Assembly: GCA_030762895.1 (NCBI GenBank)
Contig: CM061070.1
Coordinates: 31,399,652 to 31,463,651 of the forward strand
Direction of reading: 5' to 3'
Origin: Sophora flavescens
Taxonomy: Eukaryota > Streptophyta > Magnoliopsida > Fabales > Fabaceae
DNA: 64,000 nucleotides
The translations under genes and the position numbers were made by a program. The notes below the pieces were generated by a model, which made no database searches, was not told the DNA's origin, and saw only the letters and a list, made by a program, of their open reading frames with translations. Each line of letters opens with the position of its first letter. The first letter of the stretch is position 1. This document shows positions 1 through 10,674 of this stretch, one piece after another.

Positions 1-334
1 AATTTAAGTGAAATATTGGACTGTTACTAGACATTTTTCGGATCGGATCATGTTCTTCAATGGAGTGATAGCTGGGGGGAGGGATATATTGTAACAGAAT
101 TTTTTAAAAAAAAAAAACAAAGCCTTTAATGTCAGTTGTAATAAAAACTGACGTTAAAAGTTAAGCTTTTAATGTAAGTTGAATGAAACAATAGACGTTA
201 AAAGTGTACTTTTAACGTCAGTTTTGAACTGACGTAAAAAGTTACACTTTTAACAACTGCTCCAATAACATCAGGATTATTCATACGTCAAAAATCAATT
301 TTGACTGACGTAAAAAGCACCTCTTACACTAGTG
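1..334. mobile_element. CACTA (En/Spm) transposon terminus
   Basis: The stretch ends with CACTAGTG at 327-334. Read on the other strand it begins CACTAGTGTAAGAGGTGC, a typical CACTA-type terminal inverted repeat. Inward of it lie several direct and inverted copies of a short subterminal motif, ACGTTAAAAG or its complement CTTTTAACGT (about 150-161, 203-213, 219-251 and 304-318), which is the usual transposase-binding arrangement of this superfamily. The other end lies outside the window, so no transposase or 3-bp target duplication can be checked. It abuts the 3' end of an env-like ORF six bases after the junction. Superfamily call from terminus and subterminal repeats; fairly secure. Confidence 0.72.
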
Positions 335-339
335 GAAGT

Positions 340-3300
340 CTAAGAAGAGGGTGGAGGTGGTGGAGGAGGGTTCTGGTTTGGTGGAGGTGGATAAGGTTGA
401 GTTGGCAGATTGTGACTCTGTTGAAAACTTTGCAGAATGCTCATCATCTGGTTGATCGTGACATTCGTTGGAGCCAGGGCTTCTACAACTTGCTCTCTCA
501 CTTGTTCCTTGACCTCAACCTTTACTCTCTCCTCTATAATTCTTCCAATTGTCTCTTCAAAGTTCTGTGACAGAGAGGGTCTTGAACTTTCAGCACTGTC
601 TTGACCATATGCTTGATTTGGAACTGTGTCTAGTGCTCTGGAAACTTGGGGTTGATCATGAGGGTGAACGACTCTCAGTACCAAAGGCTGTGAAGAGTGT
701 TTTTCAGAAGTGCTTGGTCTAGGAGCAGACTCAGCAACTTCTTCATTTCCAGCTACTGGTTGAACAGTATTAGCAATTAAATCTAGTTCTTCAACTATGA
801 TATCTTCCTTAGTGTGCTCTGATGGAGGATATGGTGGTGGTGATGAAGCAATGGTGAGTACAAGAAGAGGCTCTTTAGCCCAGTGGACAGGGTCTTCTTC
901 ATAGACAGGACTGATGGCAGGAATTCCAAGAGTGTCCTTGTAAATGAAGAATCTGGCATTTGAAAGTCCATATTTTCCTCTAACCTTGGGAATACTTCTC
1001 TTCTCTTGTTCACTTAATCCAGAAGATAAAGCTTCCTTAGCACAAGCCACCATATGGTTTGACCAGATAGCAACTGCAGAATCTTGATCTATATCTTCAG
1101 CTGGTTGTGACAACCAGAAATTAATCATATTTTGATCATAAGGTTCAACGGTATCAGGATTGATAAAGCAGGAATTGTCTTCTGGTTTCTTTGTAGTGCT
1201 CCTCTGCTTCTTCAGATCCTTGTCTTTGTTCAGATCTATCATTGGTAATCTTGGAGCAATCATATAGGGTCTGACACCAATCTTTGTCTTCTTCTTGGTG
1301 TGAAACAGCCAAGTTGGAGTGACAAAGTTTGCAGCCCTGACATATCTTGGCAATTCAAACTCATTCTGCAGGAAGGCATACATGAGGTGGTCCACAAGAC
1401 TCACAGCTCTGCCATAAATACTTGGATGTCTGAAAGTCTCCCAAGAAGTTTCTCTGTCCAGAATGAATTTAGGTCTTCCTTCTGTTCTTGACCTTTTATG
1501 GATGATTGATGGAGCATTGGCTTTGCAAGGGTCAGTTTCCCACACAGGTATGATATGCATGTTGACACTATCAGTGAAAGGGTTGAAAGGAGGGGATTTG
1601 ATGAGGTTTGGGTAGATTTTTCTAGGTGGGAATTTTTTTAGTGGAAGGTGAGTAAGGGTAGGTCCAATGTGGTTGTGCAAAGTGGATGGAAGAGGATTGG
1701 TGTGGTTTGGCACATATGGAATGGGTATGTATTCTAGGTATTGTTTGGACTCAGGTTCATACTCATATTTTGGTAAAGGATAGAAAGGTCTGATTGAAAT
1801 AGGTTCAGGTTCATATTGATTGCAGAGGATTTTCCAGTCTCTTTTTACTTTGGCCCAGCTTTCAGTTTTGCCATCATAGAGAACTGAAGGGTGAGTGTAG
1901 GGGAATTTGGTTCTAGGTATTTTGGGAAAGGGGGCTCCAGGTTTAATTCCTACATCATCTGGTTGATTGAACCAGGGATCATCTGCAGGTATTATAGGTT
2001 GAAAGCGTAGTCTATTTGGTGAGGTTTGTATAGGTGAGTTGGCAGGTGAGGCTGTTTGTGGTGAAGAGGTTTGTGGTGAAGGTAGAGTGGGTATGTACAC
2101 ATCAGTGTCAACAGCAACAGCAGTAGCAGTATCATCCCTACTTTCTAAGCTTTCAACTAAGGCATCTACTCCTAATTGAACAGAATCATTAGCAGAGACA
2201 TTTACCAAAGAAGTCATAAAGGACTTAGCTTTTCTTGAGGGTTGCCTTCTCTTTGTTGGAATAGCAGCAACAGCAACTCACTTTTGTTTCTTCAACACCT
2301 CACTGATGGGGACATTGTCCTCATCATCCTCATCTTCATTGAAAGATCTGAGTTGGAGCATGTTGAGGGGCAACATCAGCAGGTTCCCTTATCATAATGC
2401 CAGCAGCAGACTTCTTTGCATATGGTTTCCTAACAGCAGTTGTTTTTCTTCTCGCTGTTCTTTTCAGCCCTAGAACTTCAACATTGTTCTGCTCAACAAG
2501 TTCCTCCTTAATCTTCATCAACTCTTTTGTTTTAGCCAAGGCAGTAGCAGCATATGTACTGAGATTCATGTTGGCTATGTTCATCTTGCCATAATCAGCA
2601 GCTGACATTCCCTTCTCAGGTAAAATGCTTGTTCTTCAGGGGACTTAGCAGCAAGAATGTCATAGATTCCCTGAGACTTGAAGATCTTGGACAGAAGATG
2701 ACAATATGGAATTGCAGAGAGCTTCTTCTTCTGAATAGCAGCATCCCTGAATCTTCCATATAGAATTCTGGGCAGGTTGATTTTTGTCTCAGTGATGAGA
2801 TGGCAGAGACAAAACTTGTGTAAGGGAAACAAGTTGTCCTTCGACCCAGTTTTGTGCAACACCACCATGTTCAGTAGCTGATGAAGAATGCGAACATGAT
2901 CATTCATCTCTACTGACTTCTAGGAATGATTTGTTACTTTATCTTCACTCATCAGGAAGACAGCTATCACTTCAGAACCACCAAGGTCCATCTCCTATGA
3001 ATCAGTGAAAACCACTCCTTCTTGAGGGCAGTTGATAGCATCAGAGATGGTCTTTTCAGAGACCACTATCCTTTTTCCGAGTACTTCAGCAGAAATCTCA
3101 GACATTGAAACTTGAAGGTTTCTCCAGAACTCCCTAATCAGGTTAGGGTAGATAGAGACTTTCTCCATGAGAAGTCCTCCCCAGCCAGCAGCATTAACAT
3201 TCTTGCTTACATCCAAGTTGTATTCTTGTAGAATCCCAAAGTTGAAATGATGTTCAGAAGCAAGGTTCAGCTTTTCCACATTGAAAACAACGGAAGAGGA

Positions 3301-3348
3301 AGCCGTTGTTGAAGGTTTGATAGCTAGGGTTTGGAAGCAAGAAAACAT
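340..3348 (-). pseudogene. Sirevirus env-like gene (element D)
   Basis: The third gene of a Sirevirus, downstream of RNase H. Role unproven; it is called env-like by position. It reads in pieces: 3348-2995 (ends at a TAG), 2907-2581 in the same frame, 2608-2336 in another frame, and 2217-340 in a third, so one or more stops and two frameshifts break it. The last block is a 625-residue open frame. The N-terminal third has the pattern LIREFW, VVSEKTISDAI and a LHQLLN/LHKFCLCHL block, which resembles the 'putative plant transposon protein' domain (inference). The C-terminus has a charged, coiled-coil-like stretch and ends in a run of prolines. I see no clear signal peptide or transmembrane helix. 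The same gene is present in element A at 31424-34336. Confidence 0.8.
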
Positions 3349-3706
3349 AGTACTCTCGAGGGTTCAAAAGAAAAGATTGTGAAAGGTTTTTCAGAGGGAA
3401 AGAGTATTACTTAAAAAGGTTTCGACTTTGAAGAGTTTTCCCAAAGAAATTAATTAAAAAAATATGAAAACATGTGAGAAAAGGAAAAATGAGTACTGAT
3501 GCAGCGTAGGTTTTTGAAACCATAAAAAGCTATCGATAGGATTGATGGAAATAAATGACTCGGCATAAGGATATTATTAAATATGTCTTGGACATAAATC
3601 AATGCAAATATAATGATAGATAGCATAGATTAGTCTGATAAAACCATGCAAACAATCAATGGACGCAATGTCCACTGGACGCACATGCAACATGTATTAG
3701 ACGCAC
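3349..3706 (-). other. Spacer between RNase H and env-like gene of element D
   Basis: No reading frame is supported here. The stretch holds several short GGACGCA/AGACGC words (about 3661-3750), related to the GTCC/GACG-rich words that recur in the LTRs of this window. The matching spacer of element A is 30962-31423. Confidence 0.5.
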
Positions 3707-4902
3707 TTATGCAATAGACGCGCATGCAATATGCATTGGACGCAACCAATCCACACAAATCATATTAAGATGTTTTCTAATAAATATGAATCTGTCCTCT
3801 GCAAGAGGTTTAGTAAAGATATCTGCCCATTGATGGTCAGTTTCTACAAATTGTATATCAAAAACACCTTTTTGCACATAGTCCCTTATAAAATGATGTT
3901 TAATTTCTATATGCTTAGCTCTAGAATGCAATATTGGATTCTTAGATAAATTAATTGTAGCAGTATTATCACACATAAGTGGAATGCTACTTACAAACAC
4001 ATTGTAGTCCTCTAATTGATGTTTGATCCATAGAAGTTGTGAGCAGCAACTAGCAGCTGAAATATACTCAGCTTTAGCAGTTGATAAGGCAATATTGTTT
4101 TGTCTTTTGTTTGACCATGAGACTAGATTAGCTCCAATGAAGTGACATCCTCCACTGGTACTTTTTCTTTCTACTCTATCTCCAGCATAGTCAGCATCAC
4201 AAAAACCAACTAATCTGTAATCATCATTTTTCATAAAGCACAAACCCGGATTAGTAGTACCTTTTAAATATCTAAATATTCTTAACTATTGATAAATGAG
4301 ATTCTCTTGGATCAGATTGAAATCGAGCACATAAGCATACACTGAACATAATATCAGGTCTAGACGTAGTAAGATATAGCAGAGATCCTATCATACCACT
4401 ATATACCTTTTGGTCTACCTTTTTATCTTTATCATCTTTGTTCAGTATGGACGTGGGATGCATAGGGGTGTTCATAGGCTTGCAATCATCCATCTTGAAT
4501 TTCTTTAACAATTCCTTTGTATACTTAGTTTGATTGATGTACACCTCGTCCACTGTTTACTTAACTTGAAGTCCAAGAAAGAACTTGAGTTCTCCCATCA
4601 TGCTCATTTCAAACTCTTTCTGCATAAGCTCAGAGAATTCTTCCCACAGAGATTCATTAGTAGCACCAAAAATTATGTCATCAACACATATTTGAACAAC
4701 AATAAAACTGGATTTATTGGATTTTCTAAATAAGGTTGTATCAGCCTTTCCTCTACTGAAACCATTTTCCATTAAGAATGAACTTAACCTTTCATACCAA
4801 GCTCTAGGAGCTTGTTTGAGGCCGTATAAAGCTTTCTTTAGCTTATATACATGTTCAGGTTGGGTTTCACTTTCAAAACCCGGAGGTTGCATAACATATA
4901 CT
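3707..4902 (-). pseudogene. Ty1/copia RT C-terminal part and RNase H (element D)
   Basis: This is the pol 3' portion. 4902-4557 carries the RT core: the KALYGLKQAPRAWYERL motif and the catalytic box as CVDD where copia RT usually has YVDD, followed by MSMMGELKFFLGLQV and then a stop. 4553-4272 continues in the same frame with MIGSLLYLT and RPDIMF. After a frameshift, 4243-3707 carries RNase H, with CDADYAGD, KSTSGGCHF, ALSTAKAEY, CDNTATINL, the HIEIKHHFIRD block and the DIFTKPL terminus. RNase H is complete to its usual end. One stop and one frameshift make it non-functional; the upstream RT third lies at 36230-36718. Confidence 0.92.
4895..4902. repeat. Target-site duplication of element A, left copy
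   Basis: CATATACT immediately left of element A is repeated exactly at 36230-36237, right of A's second LTR. With one copy removed, the host RT reads through (EEVYVMQPPG). Eight bases is longer than the 5-bp duplication usual for LTR retrotransposons. Confidence 0.7.
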
Positions 4903-6506
4903 AGTTGGAACCAAAATGGTTCTGGTTCTCTTAATCTCTAGGTTTTGATGTTAACAAAAGGATTAAATTTGCTTGGTAAAGTATTAGTTGAGATCTAACT
5001 AGTGCTTTCAGTTATGCAGGAACACTTTTATAAGTAAAATAAATTGGGATAAGTTCCAATTGAAAAATAAGCGTCCACCCCTGTAGACGGGCTGCTCAAG
5101 AACTGTGGTAAATTTACCTTGTTGTTTTCTTTAGTAGACGAGGCTATAAATGAATACCTAAATAACTTATTAGGTACAGCAAGTACAAAGACTTGAAAAT
5201 AAGCGCGTCCATCTTGCCACGTCAGCAGACGAGTGCTATCCTTGTAACTCAAGTATACATCCATAGTGCCTAAACTAAAATTTAGTAGAAGTCCAAAGTG
5301 CCACGTCATTGGACGGAGTTTCTCTAAGGACGTAGCAAGTCCAAAGACCTGTGTGGACGAGCGCTTCTGCCACATTAGTGGACGAGTAAAATAAAATCTT
5401 GTGTAGATGTGTTCTTAAAAATAAGTAGATGGTTCTATATGTTTTATATCTTTACTACCTTGAATATGATTTAATGCAATCTGGTCTACGATGAAATTAT
5501 TTCAAATGATTGATATTTATTTCAAATGAATATATGTTCTTCCCATTTGTTTTTATCCGATTTAATGTCTTGTTTCCTTTGAGAAAATTCATAGCACTAT
5601 CAAGGAAATACAAAAAGCAAAAAGTACAATTGGAATTGCAAAACTATCTGTACGATGACATCTTTTTGCAGGACAAAAGCTGGGTTATACACAAAGGAGG
5701 AAATAAAGTTTTTAAGGTACAGATTGCTCAGAACAGTGAGCCTTAATTTTGTGATTTTCTGATAACCAAGGATGCTTTTCAACTCGCTCAAAATCAAGCT
5801 ATCAGTCTCAACGGACATCATGCATTTAATGTTATCTCTAAACGAGATTATTCAAAGTAACTGTTGAAGAATTACAAGAGAAGAAGAAGGTCACTATAAA
5901 TTGAAGACCTCAGATACTAAAGAATATAACTCTGGCCTGCACAATCTTGCTAGCTCAACTTTTGCCATTTGATCAATTACAAGATATTAAAAGCTCATAT
6001 TCTCGTTGCAAAGAAAAAGTCTGTAATTCTCAAGGTTGAATATTTGTAAAAATATTCAGTAGATCTTAAACCTTCATACCCTCACATATAGTGAGTTAGA
6101 AAGATCTTAGAAAAATCTATGTGATAGAGTTAGAGCCTGAAGAGGCTTGGAAAGAAAGCAATACTTGAAGCCTGGAGAGATAAAGAATACTTGTTGTAGA
6201 AACTATTTGGAAATAGTGGAGAAAATCCTTCAAGTAGAAGGGACTGGACGTAGCTTTTGGTTGGAAAAGAGTGAACCAGGATAAAATACCTGAGTTAATT
6301 TTCTATCCCTTATCTTTTACAGTTTTATTTATTTTTATTAACTGTGGGATTTGATTTTGGTTTTATTAATCTTTTAAAAAGGATTTCTTGTGTGCTTAAT
6401 CTTTTTATCTTCTGCTTGTGAAAAAGTTGTTCAAAAAGGGTTTTTGCGAAATTAATTAACAAACACAATTCAACCTCCCTTCTTGTGTTTGCCTGTGCTA
6501 ACTTCA
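4903..6506 (+). repeat. Left LTR of element A
   Basis: This LTR is about 1604 bp. It begins AGTTGGAACC where the right LTR has TGTTGGAACC, so its first base has mutated, and it ends CTAACTTCA just before the primer-binding site. It contains dispersed GTCCA, TAGACGAG and GGACGAG words (about 5060-5390). A likely TATA box, TATAAATT, lies at 5895-5902. Matches to the right LTR run over the whole length with scattered substitutions. Confidence 0.92.
5895..5902 (+). promoter_or_regulatory. Putative TATA box, element A left LTR
   Basis: TATAAATT in the context TCACTATAAATTGAAG. The same word recurs at the matching position in the right LTR (35614-35621) and, as TATAAATAG on the minus strand, in LTR E (54286-54295), so the position is conserved in the family. 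Promoter use is inferred. Confidence 0.5.
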
Positions 6507-6508
6507 AT

Positions 6509-6522
6509 TGGTATCAGAGCTC
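6509..6522 (+). other. Primer-binding site of element A
   Basis: TGGTATCAGAGCTC two bases after the LTR. It is complementary to the 3' end of plant initiator tRNA-Met, the usual primer for Sireviruses and many plant LTR elements. Confidence 0.85.
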
Positions 6523-6550
6523 AGCCTTGACAGGGTTGAGCATCTAACAA

Positions 6551-8322
6551 GTGCTTAGGCAGTACCATCCTACAATCATGGATGCAGAAGGACAAGCTAT
6601 CAACAGACCCCCTCTCTTTGATGGAACTGATTATGATTATTGGAAAAAGAGGATGATGGCATTCTTGGATGCACAGAATGCTGACATCTGGGAACTAAAT
6701 GAAAATAGCTACACTGAGCCAAGGAGTGAAGCTGGATCTGCAGTGCTTAGAGCCGAATGGACTCAAGAGCAGAAAAGGCAACATCAACTAAACTTGAAAG
6801 CTAAGCACTACCTCATGTGTGCTATCACCAGATCTGAGCATGACAAGGTTCATAGTTGCAACACAGCTAGAGAAATCTGGGATACTCTTGTACTAGCTCA
6901 TGAAGGTTCCTCACAAGTGAAGGAATCAAAGATAAGCATGCTGGTTCACCAGTATGAGCTATTCAAGATGGCAGATCATGAAACTATAGATTAGATGTTT
7001 GGAAGATTCCAAACAATCACCAACAGTCTCAGGTCTCTTGGAAAGGTCTATGAGAACAGAGATCATATGAGAAAAATTTTGAGAAGTCTCTCAAAGCAGT
7101 GGATACCTAAAGTAAGTGCTATCTAGGAAGCAAAGAATCTGAATACTCTTTCTCTGGAAGAGCTTCTGGGGTCATTAAAAGTTCAAGAACTTGAATTTAA
7201 TGAAGAGGATAACTCCAGAAAAGGAAAGTCCATTGCCTTAAAGGCCAAGAAAGCTAGTTCCTCAAAGATGCTTAAAGTTACTGAGTCCTCAGATGAAGCT
7301 GATTCATCAAATAATGAAGATGACTCAGACGAGGATGAACTATCTTTCATCTCCAGAAAAATCCAACACATGTGGAGAAAGAAAGGAGGATTCAGAAGGA
7401 AGCAGTTCAACAAAAAATTCTCCAAGGAGAAGTCAGATTCCAAGGAGAAAGGTCGGCCCATGTGCTTTGAATGTAAGAAACCAGGACACTTCAAAGTTGA
7501 CTGCCCAGAGCTGAAGAAGAAAAAGAAATTCTTCAAAAAGAAGAAAGGCTTGATGGCTACTTGGGAGGATCTTGACCTGTCTTCTTCAGATGAAGAAGAT
7601 GAAGCAGGAGAAGAAGCAAACATTTGCCTTATGGCTGACAATGCATCAGAAAGTGAATTCACTGAAGTTGAGGTAATATAATCTAATCCATCTACTCTTC
7701 AAACTGTTTTTGATGAATTGATGCATGAATCATGCATACCGTCTAAAGAGTATAGGAGTCTCAAAAACAAGTTTATTAAACTTTCTAGAGATTATGATAA
7801 GGTCTCCACAGTAAATCAAAACCTTAAGGATGAGAATGAAACATTAAAATCAAACAATGTTAGTCTGGCTGACAAGACTAAGTGTAAGTCTAATAGCTCT
7901 TGTGAAGTTGAACAACTGAAACAAGATGTGACATACTTGACATACTCTCTGTCAAAACTGGTTGTTAGCTCAGATAAATTAAACCTTATATTAAGATATT
8001 CTAGATCACCACGTGACAAATCTGGCATTGGTTGTGATAAAGAGAAGCAAGATGCATCTCGGAATAAACCAAAAGTTCATACACAATATAAGGCTTTTAA
8101 AGTCCGTCTACAGCATACTAAGTCAAAACCAAGCCCTTCCAATACTTACTGCAAAGTATGTGGAAAAAGTGGGCATGTGTCATCTAAATGCATACATAAC
8201 AAGCATGCAAAGCATTCACGACCTATGATCACTAACAAGAAAGGACCCAAGTAAATTTGGGTACCTAAAGATAAGATAATCCCTGTTGCAGATCTGCTTA
8301 ACAACAGGAAAGAAACAGAAGT
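6551..8322 (+). pseudogene. gag of element A
   Basis: The gag capsid/nucleocapsid gene in one frame from 6551 (a start at the MDAEGQ methionine, near 6578, is also possible). The N-terminus has LFDGTDYDYWKKRM and the TAREIWDTL/AHEGSSQVKESKI block of copia UBN2-type gag. CCHC knuckle 1 is CFECKKPGHFKVDC (about 7462-7503) and knuckle 2 is CKVCGKSGHVSSKC (about 8152-8193); both are intact. A coiled-coil-rich linker lies between. In-frame stops fall at 6992, about 7124, 7679 and 8252. The frame runs past the protease start, which is in the +1 frame. The equivalent ORF of element D carries only two stops, so most of A's stops arose after the two copies separated. Confidence 0.92.
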
Positions 8323-8816
8323 TCTGGTACTTGGACAGTGGGTGCTCACGACACATGACAGGAGAAAGGTATATGTTTCAAGACCTTAGACCCAAAGATG
8401 GTGGCTAGGTCACCTTTGGAGGAAACCAAAAAGGAAAGATCATTGGTATAGGTAAAATTGGTAAACATCATTTTCCCTCCATTGATAATGTTCTGTTAGT
8501 AAATGGTCTTAAACACAATCTGCTTAGCATTAGTCAACTATGTGATAGTGGGTTTGCTGTTTCATTTAATAAGAATATGTGTTCTGTCAAGAAAGCTGAT
8601 GGATCACTCTTATTCACTGCCCAGAGGCAAAACAATCTGTATAAGATTGACTTAGAGGACCTCTCAAATCAAAGTGTGTCATGTCTAGTGTCCATTGAGG
8701 ATGACCGATGGATTTGGAACAAAAGGTTTGGTCATGCAAGTTTGAGATTAATCTCAAAACTGAAAAAGCATAACCTTGTAAGAGGACTACCAAACCTTAG
8801 TTTCAAATCTGATGCT
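8310..8816 (+). pseudogene. Protease and GAG-pre-integrase region of element A (5' part)
   Basis: In the +1 frame relative to gag, the aspartic protease active site reads WYLDSGCSRHMTG from 8325. The middle holds NGLKHNLLSISQLC, and 8577-8816 holds the GAG-pre-integrase domain with WIWNKRFGHASLRLISKL. A stop falls near 8406. The reading ends at 8816 where element B begins; the next residues of the same domain (ALCDACQKGKQVKG) resume at 28404. No Met start is expected, because the protease is made from the gag-pol fusion. Confidence 0.88.
8812..8816. repeat. Target-site duplication of element B, left copy
   Basis: ATGCT directly left of B's first LTR; the exact second copy is at 28404-28408, right after B's last base. 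The integrase-region reading of element A is continuous when one copy is removed. Confidence 0.9.
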
Positions 8817-9210
8817 TGTTAGACTCAATGACTTATAGATTTTGATATATGACAAATACAACTTAATGTGTATGCAAGTGTTTTTAGTGTCAAATTGTAA
8901 AGACAGGTATCAAGCAATAATCAACAAGTTCAGTGACCAATTAAAGGAGAATATTCAAGGAAGAACTTGAAGGAATCGAAAGAGCTACATGGAGGAGTCA
9001 AAGAGCAAAGACAGAGATCAAAGGAATCATCAAGACAAAAGCTTAACGGAGAAATTAGATTTAAGTCTTAGATGGTTTGTAAGAGAAAGAAATCTCTTAG
9101 TTACAAAGAAGCTCAATCAAAAAGATGCATGAAGAAAATCATTTTTCATAACCTACATTAAAAGGAAAAGTTTTTGTTAATGAAAATGATTTTGGAAATA
9201 AGATTTCATA

Positions 9211-9440
9211 AGAAGCGCTCGTCCAACACAAGGAATAGAAGTGCACATCCAAACACAAGTGATAGAAGCGCACGTCCAACACAAGTGACAGAAGCGCATG
9301 TCCACTAAAGTGACACAAGCGCTCGTCCACTAAAGTGACAGAAGTGCTCGTCCACTAAAGTGACAGAAGTGCTCGTCCACTAAAGTGACAGAAGCGCTTG
9401 TCCACTAAAGTGATACAAGCGCTCGTCCACACATGTCTTT
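9211..9440 (+). repeat. LTR minisatellite, about nine units
   Basis: Tandem units of roughly 25 bp built on GCTCGTCCACTAAAGTGACA with GAAG linking them; the first units have CAACACAAGTGA in place of CACTAAAGTGA. It lies in U3, roughly 240-470 bp upstream of the TATA box, a place where tandem motifs often act as enhancers. Function is inferred. Confidence 0.9.
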
Positions 9441-9677
9441 GGACTTGCTAAGTTCTTAAAGGAGTATCCGTCCAATGACGTGGCATATGGAGCTCGTCTA
9501 CTAGCCCATCCGAATGTAAAATCTTAATGGCTAGATGGACGCGGTTATTTTCAAGATGGATGCGAATTCTATAAGAACTATCAGAATCTTATTTCAAGAA
9601 CCAGAATCAAGAAAATAGATTATGTTAATCAGATCCAAATCTGTTTTGAATAATCCCAACGACTATAACTTGTTTTC

Positions 9678-9685
9678 TATATAAA
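9678..9685 (+). promoter_or_regulatory. Putative TATA box, element B left LTR
   Basis: TATATAAA in the context TTTTCTATATAAAGATGG. It is conserved at 27459-27466 in the right LTR. No transcript data can be seen here. Confidence 0.55.
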
Positions 9686-10627
9686 GATGGATCAAAGGAA
9701 CACTTAAAGATATATCGATCATTACATACGAAATCAAATTGTAAAAATCATTCATCTTCTTTCTTGAGCTTATTGTGAAAAGAGTGTTTCGTTCTCATAA
9801 GTGCTTCAATTTGTATATCTGACTATTGAGAGTTAGGAATCAATTTTTTTTAACTTTTGATTGTAAAGAGAGAGGGAGTCTCTCCGAGTGATTAGGGTGA
9901 GGTATCCCTAAGGTTGAACATTGAGGCTCTTCACAAGAGTGTGGTATCTCGAGGTGAATGAGTGCGCTGTGGTGTGAAGGTTTTTCAAGCTACCTGGCAG
10001 TTAGTGTGTGAAATCCCACAGGTGGAGTGGGGACTGGATGTAGGTCACAGTGGAGGTGACTGAACCAGGATAAATCTGGTTGTGTAGTATCTCTAAACTC
10101 AAACTCCTTACTTTCTGTTTATAATCAAGAACCTGTGATTTTGATGTTTAAAGTTCAATATAATTTCTGTTCTTGATATGTATGAACTGTATTGAAATCT
10201 GAGTTCGATTGTAATCAAGACTGTGTTATCTGCGTTCAAAACTGAGTTGATCAAAACCATTCTTGATTGCTAAAACTGAACTAATACTGAAACTGAAACC
10301 TGCAAGTCCGTTCTTAATTGTTAATGCTTATATCTGAAACTTGCATAACTTGTTCTTAATCTTTAAAGGTTTAATCAGTTTCTGTATCTTGTTATTATTG
10401 AATCTTGAACCCGAACCTATTCTGAATTAATCTTTCTTATCCTCATCACCTTCTATTCAAGATTTAATATAAACCCTTCATTGATTTTGTAAAAGATCCT
10501 GAGGCCACAAATCCGCAACTCTGATTTGAAAAGATTTGAAAAGTTTTGTGAAAAGTTTTTAAGAGGGAAATATTTTAAGAAAACTCAAATCACCCCCCTC
10601 TTGAGTCGTTGAAGCCAAAACAACAAT

Positions 10628-10640
10628 TGGCATCAGAGCT
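10628..10640 (+). other. Primer-binding site of element B
   Basis: TGGCATCAGAGCT, two bases after the LTR. It differs by one base (C for T at position 4) from the initiator tRNA-Met complement TGGTATCAGAGC seen in the other elements here. Confidence 0.75.
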
Positions 10641-10674
10641 AAACTCTGAAGTTTGGCTTAACAGTTATAAGAGT

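Larger units (their letters stand above)
335..4902 (-). mobile_element. Sirevirus element D, 3' half (RT end, RNase H, env-like)
   Basis: This is the downstream half of a minus-strand Ty1/copia Sirevirus. Its upstream half is at 36230-41456, because element A inserted inside the RT gene. Read on the minus strand the order is RT remainder, RNase H, a spacer of about 360 bp, then an env-like gene. The 3' LTR and polypurine tract are not seen: a CACTA end begins directly after the env-like stop. The join with the other half is supported by RT reading continuously across both breakpoints, ending at the residues EEVYV on one side and resuming at MQPPGFE on the other. Confidence 0.9.
8817..10625 (+). 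repeat. Left LTR of element B
   Basis: This LTR is about 1809 bp, TGTTAGACTC to AAAACAACA. It contains a 25-bp minisatellite at 9211-9440, a TATA box at 9678-9685, and a short U5 that runs into the primer-binding site. The right LTR is the same apart from scattered substitutions and fewer minisatellite units. Confidence 0.93.

Noticed and set aside
6509..6522. tRNA-like sequence TGGTATCAGAGCTC
   Set aside because: Only the tRNA-complementary primer-binding site is present; there is no tRNA gene in the window that I can recognise.
7183..7662. Serine-rich 159-residue minus-strand frame
   Set aside because: It is the antisense of the acidic and lysine-rich gag linker of element A.
9139..9330. 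Minus-strand frame over the B LTR minisatellite, and its longer counterpart at 26929-27213
   Set aside because: The 25-bp array gives repeated open codons on the antisense strand; the frame changes with unit number and is not conserved between the LTRs.
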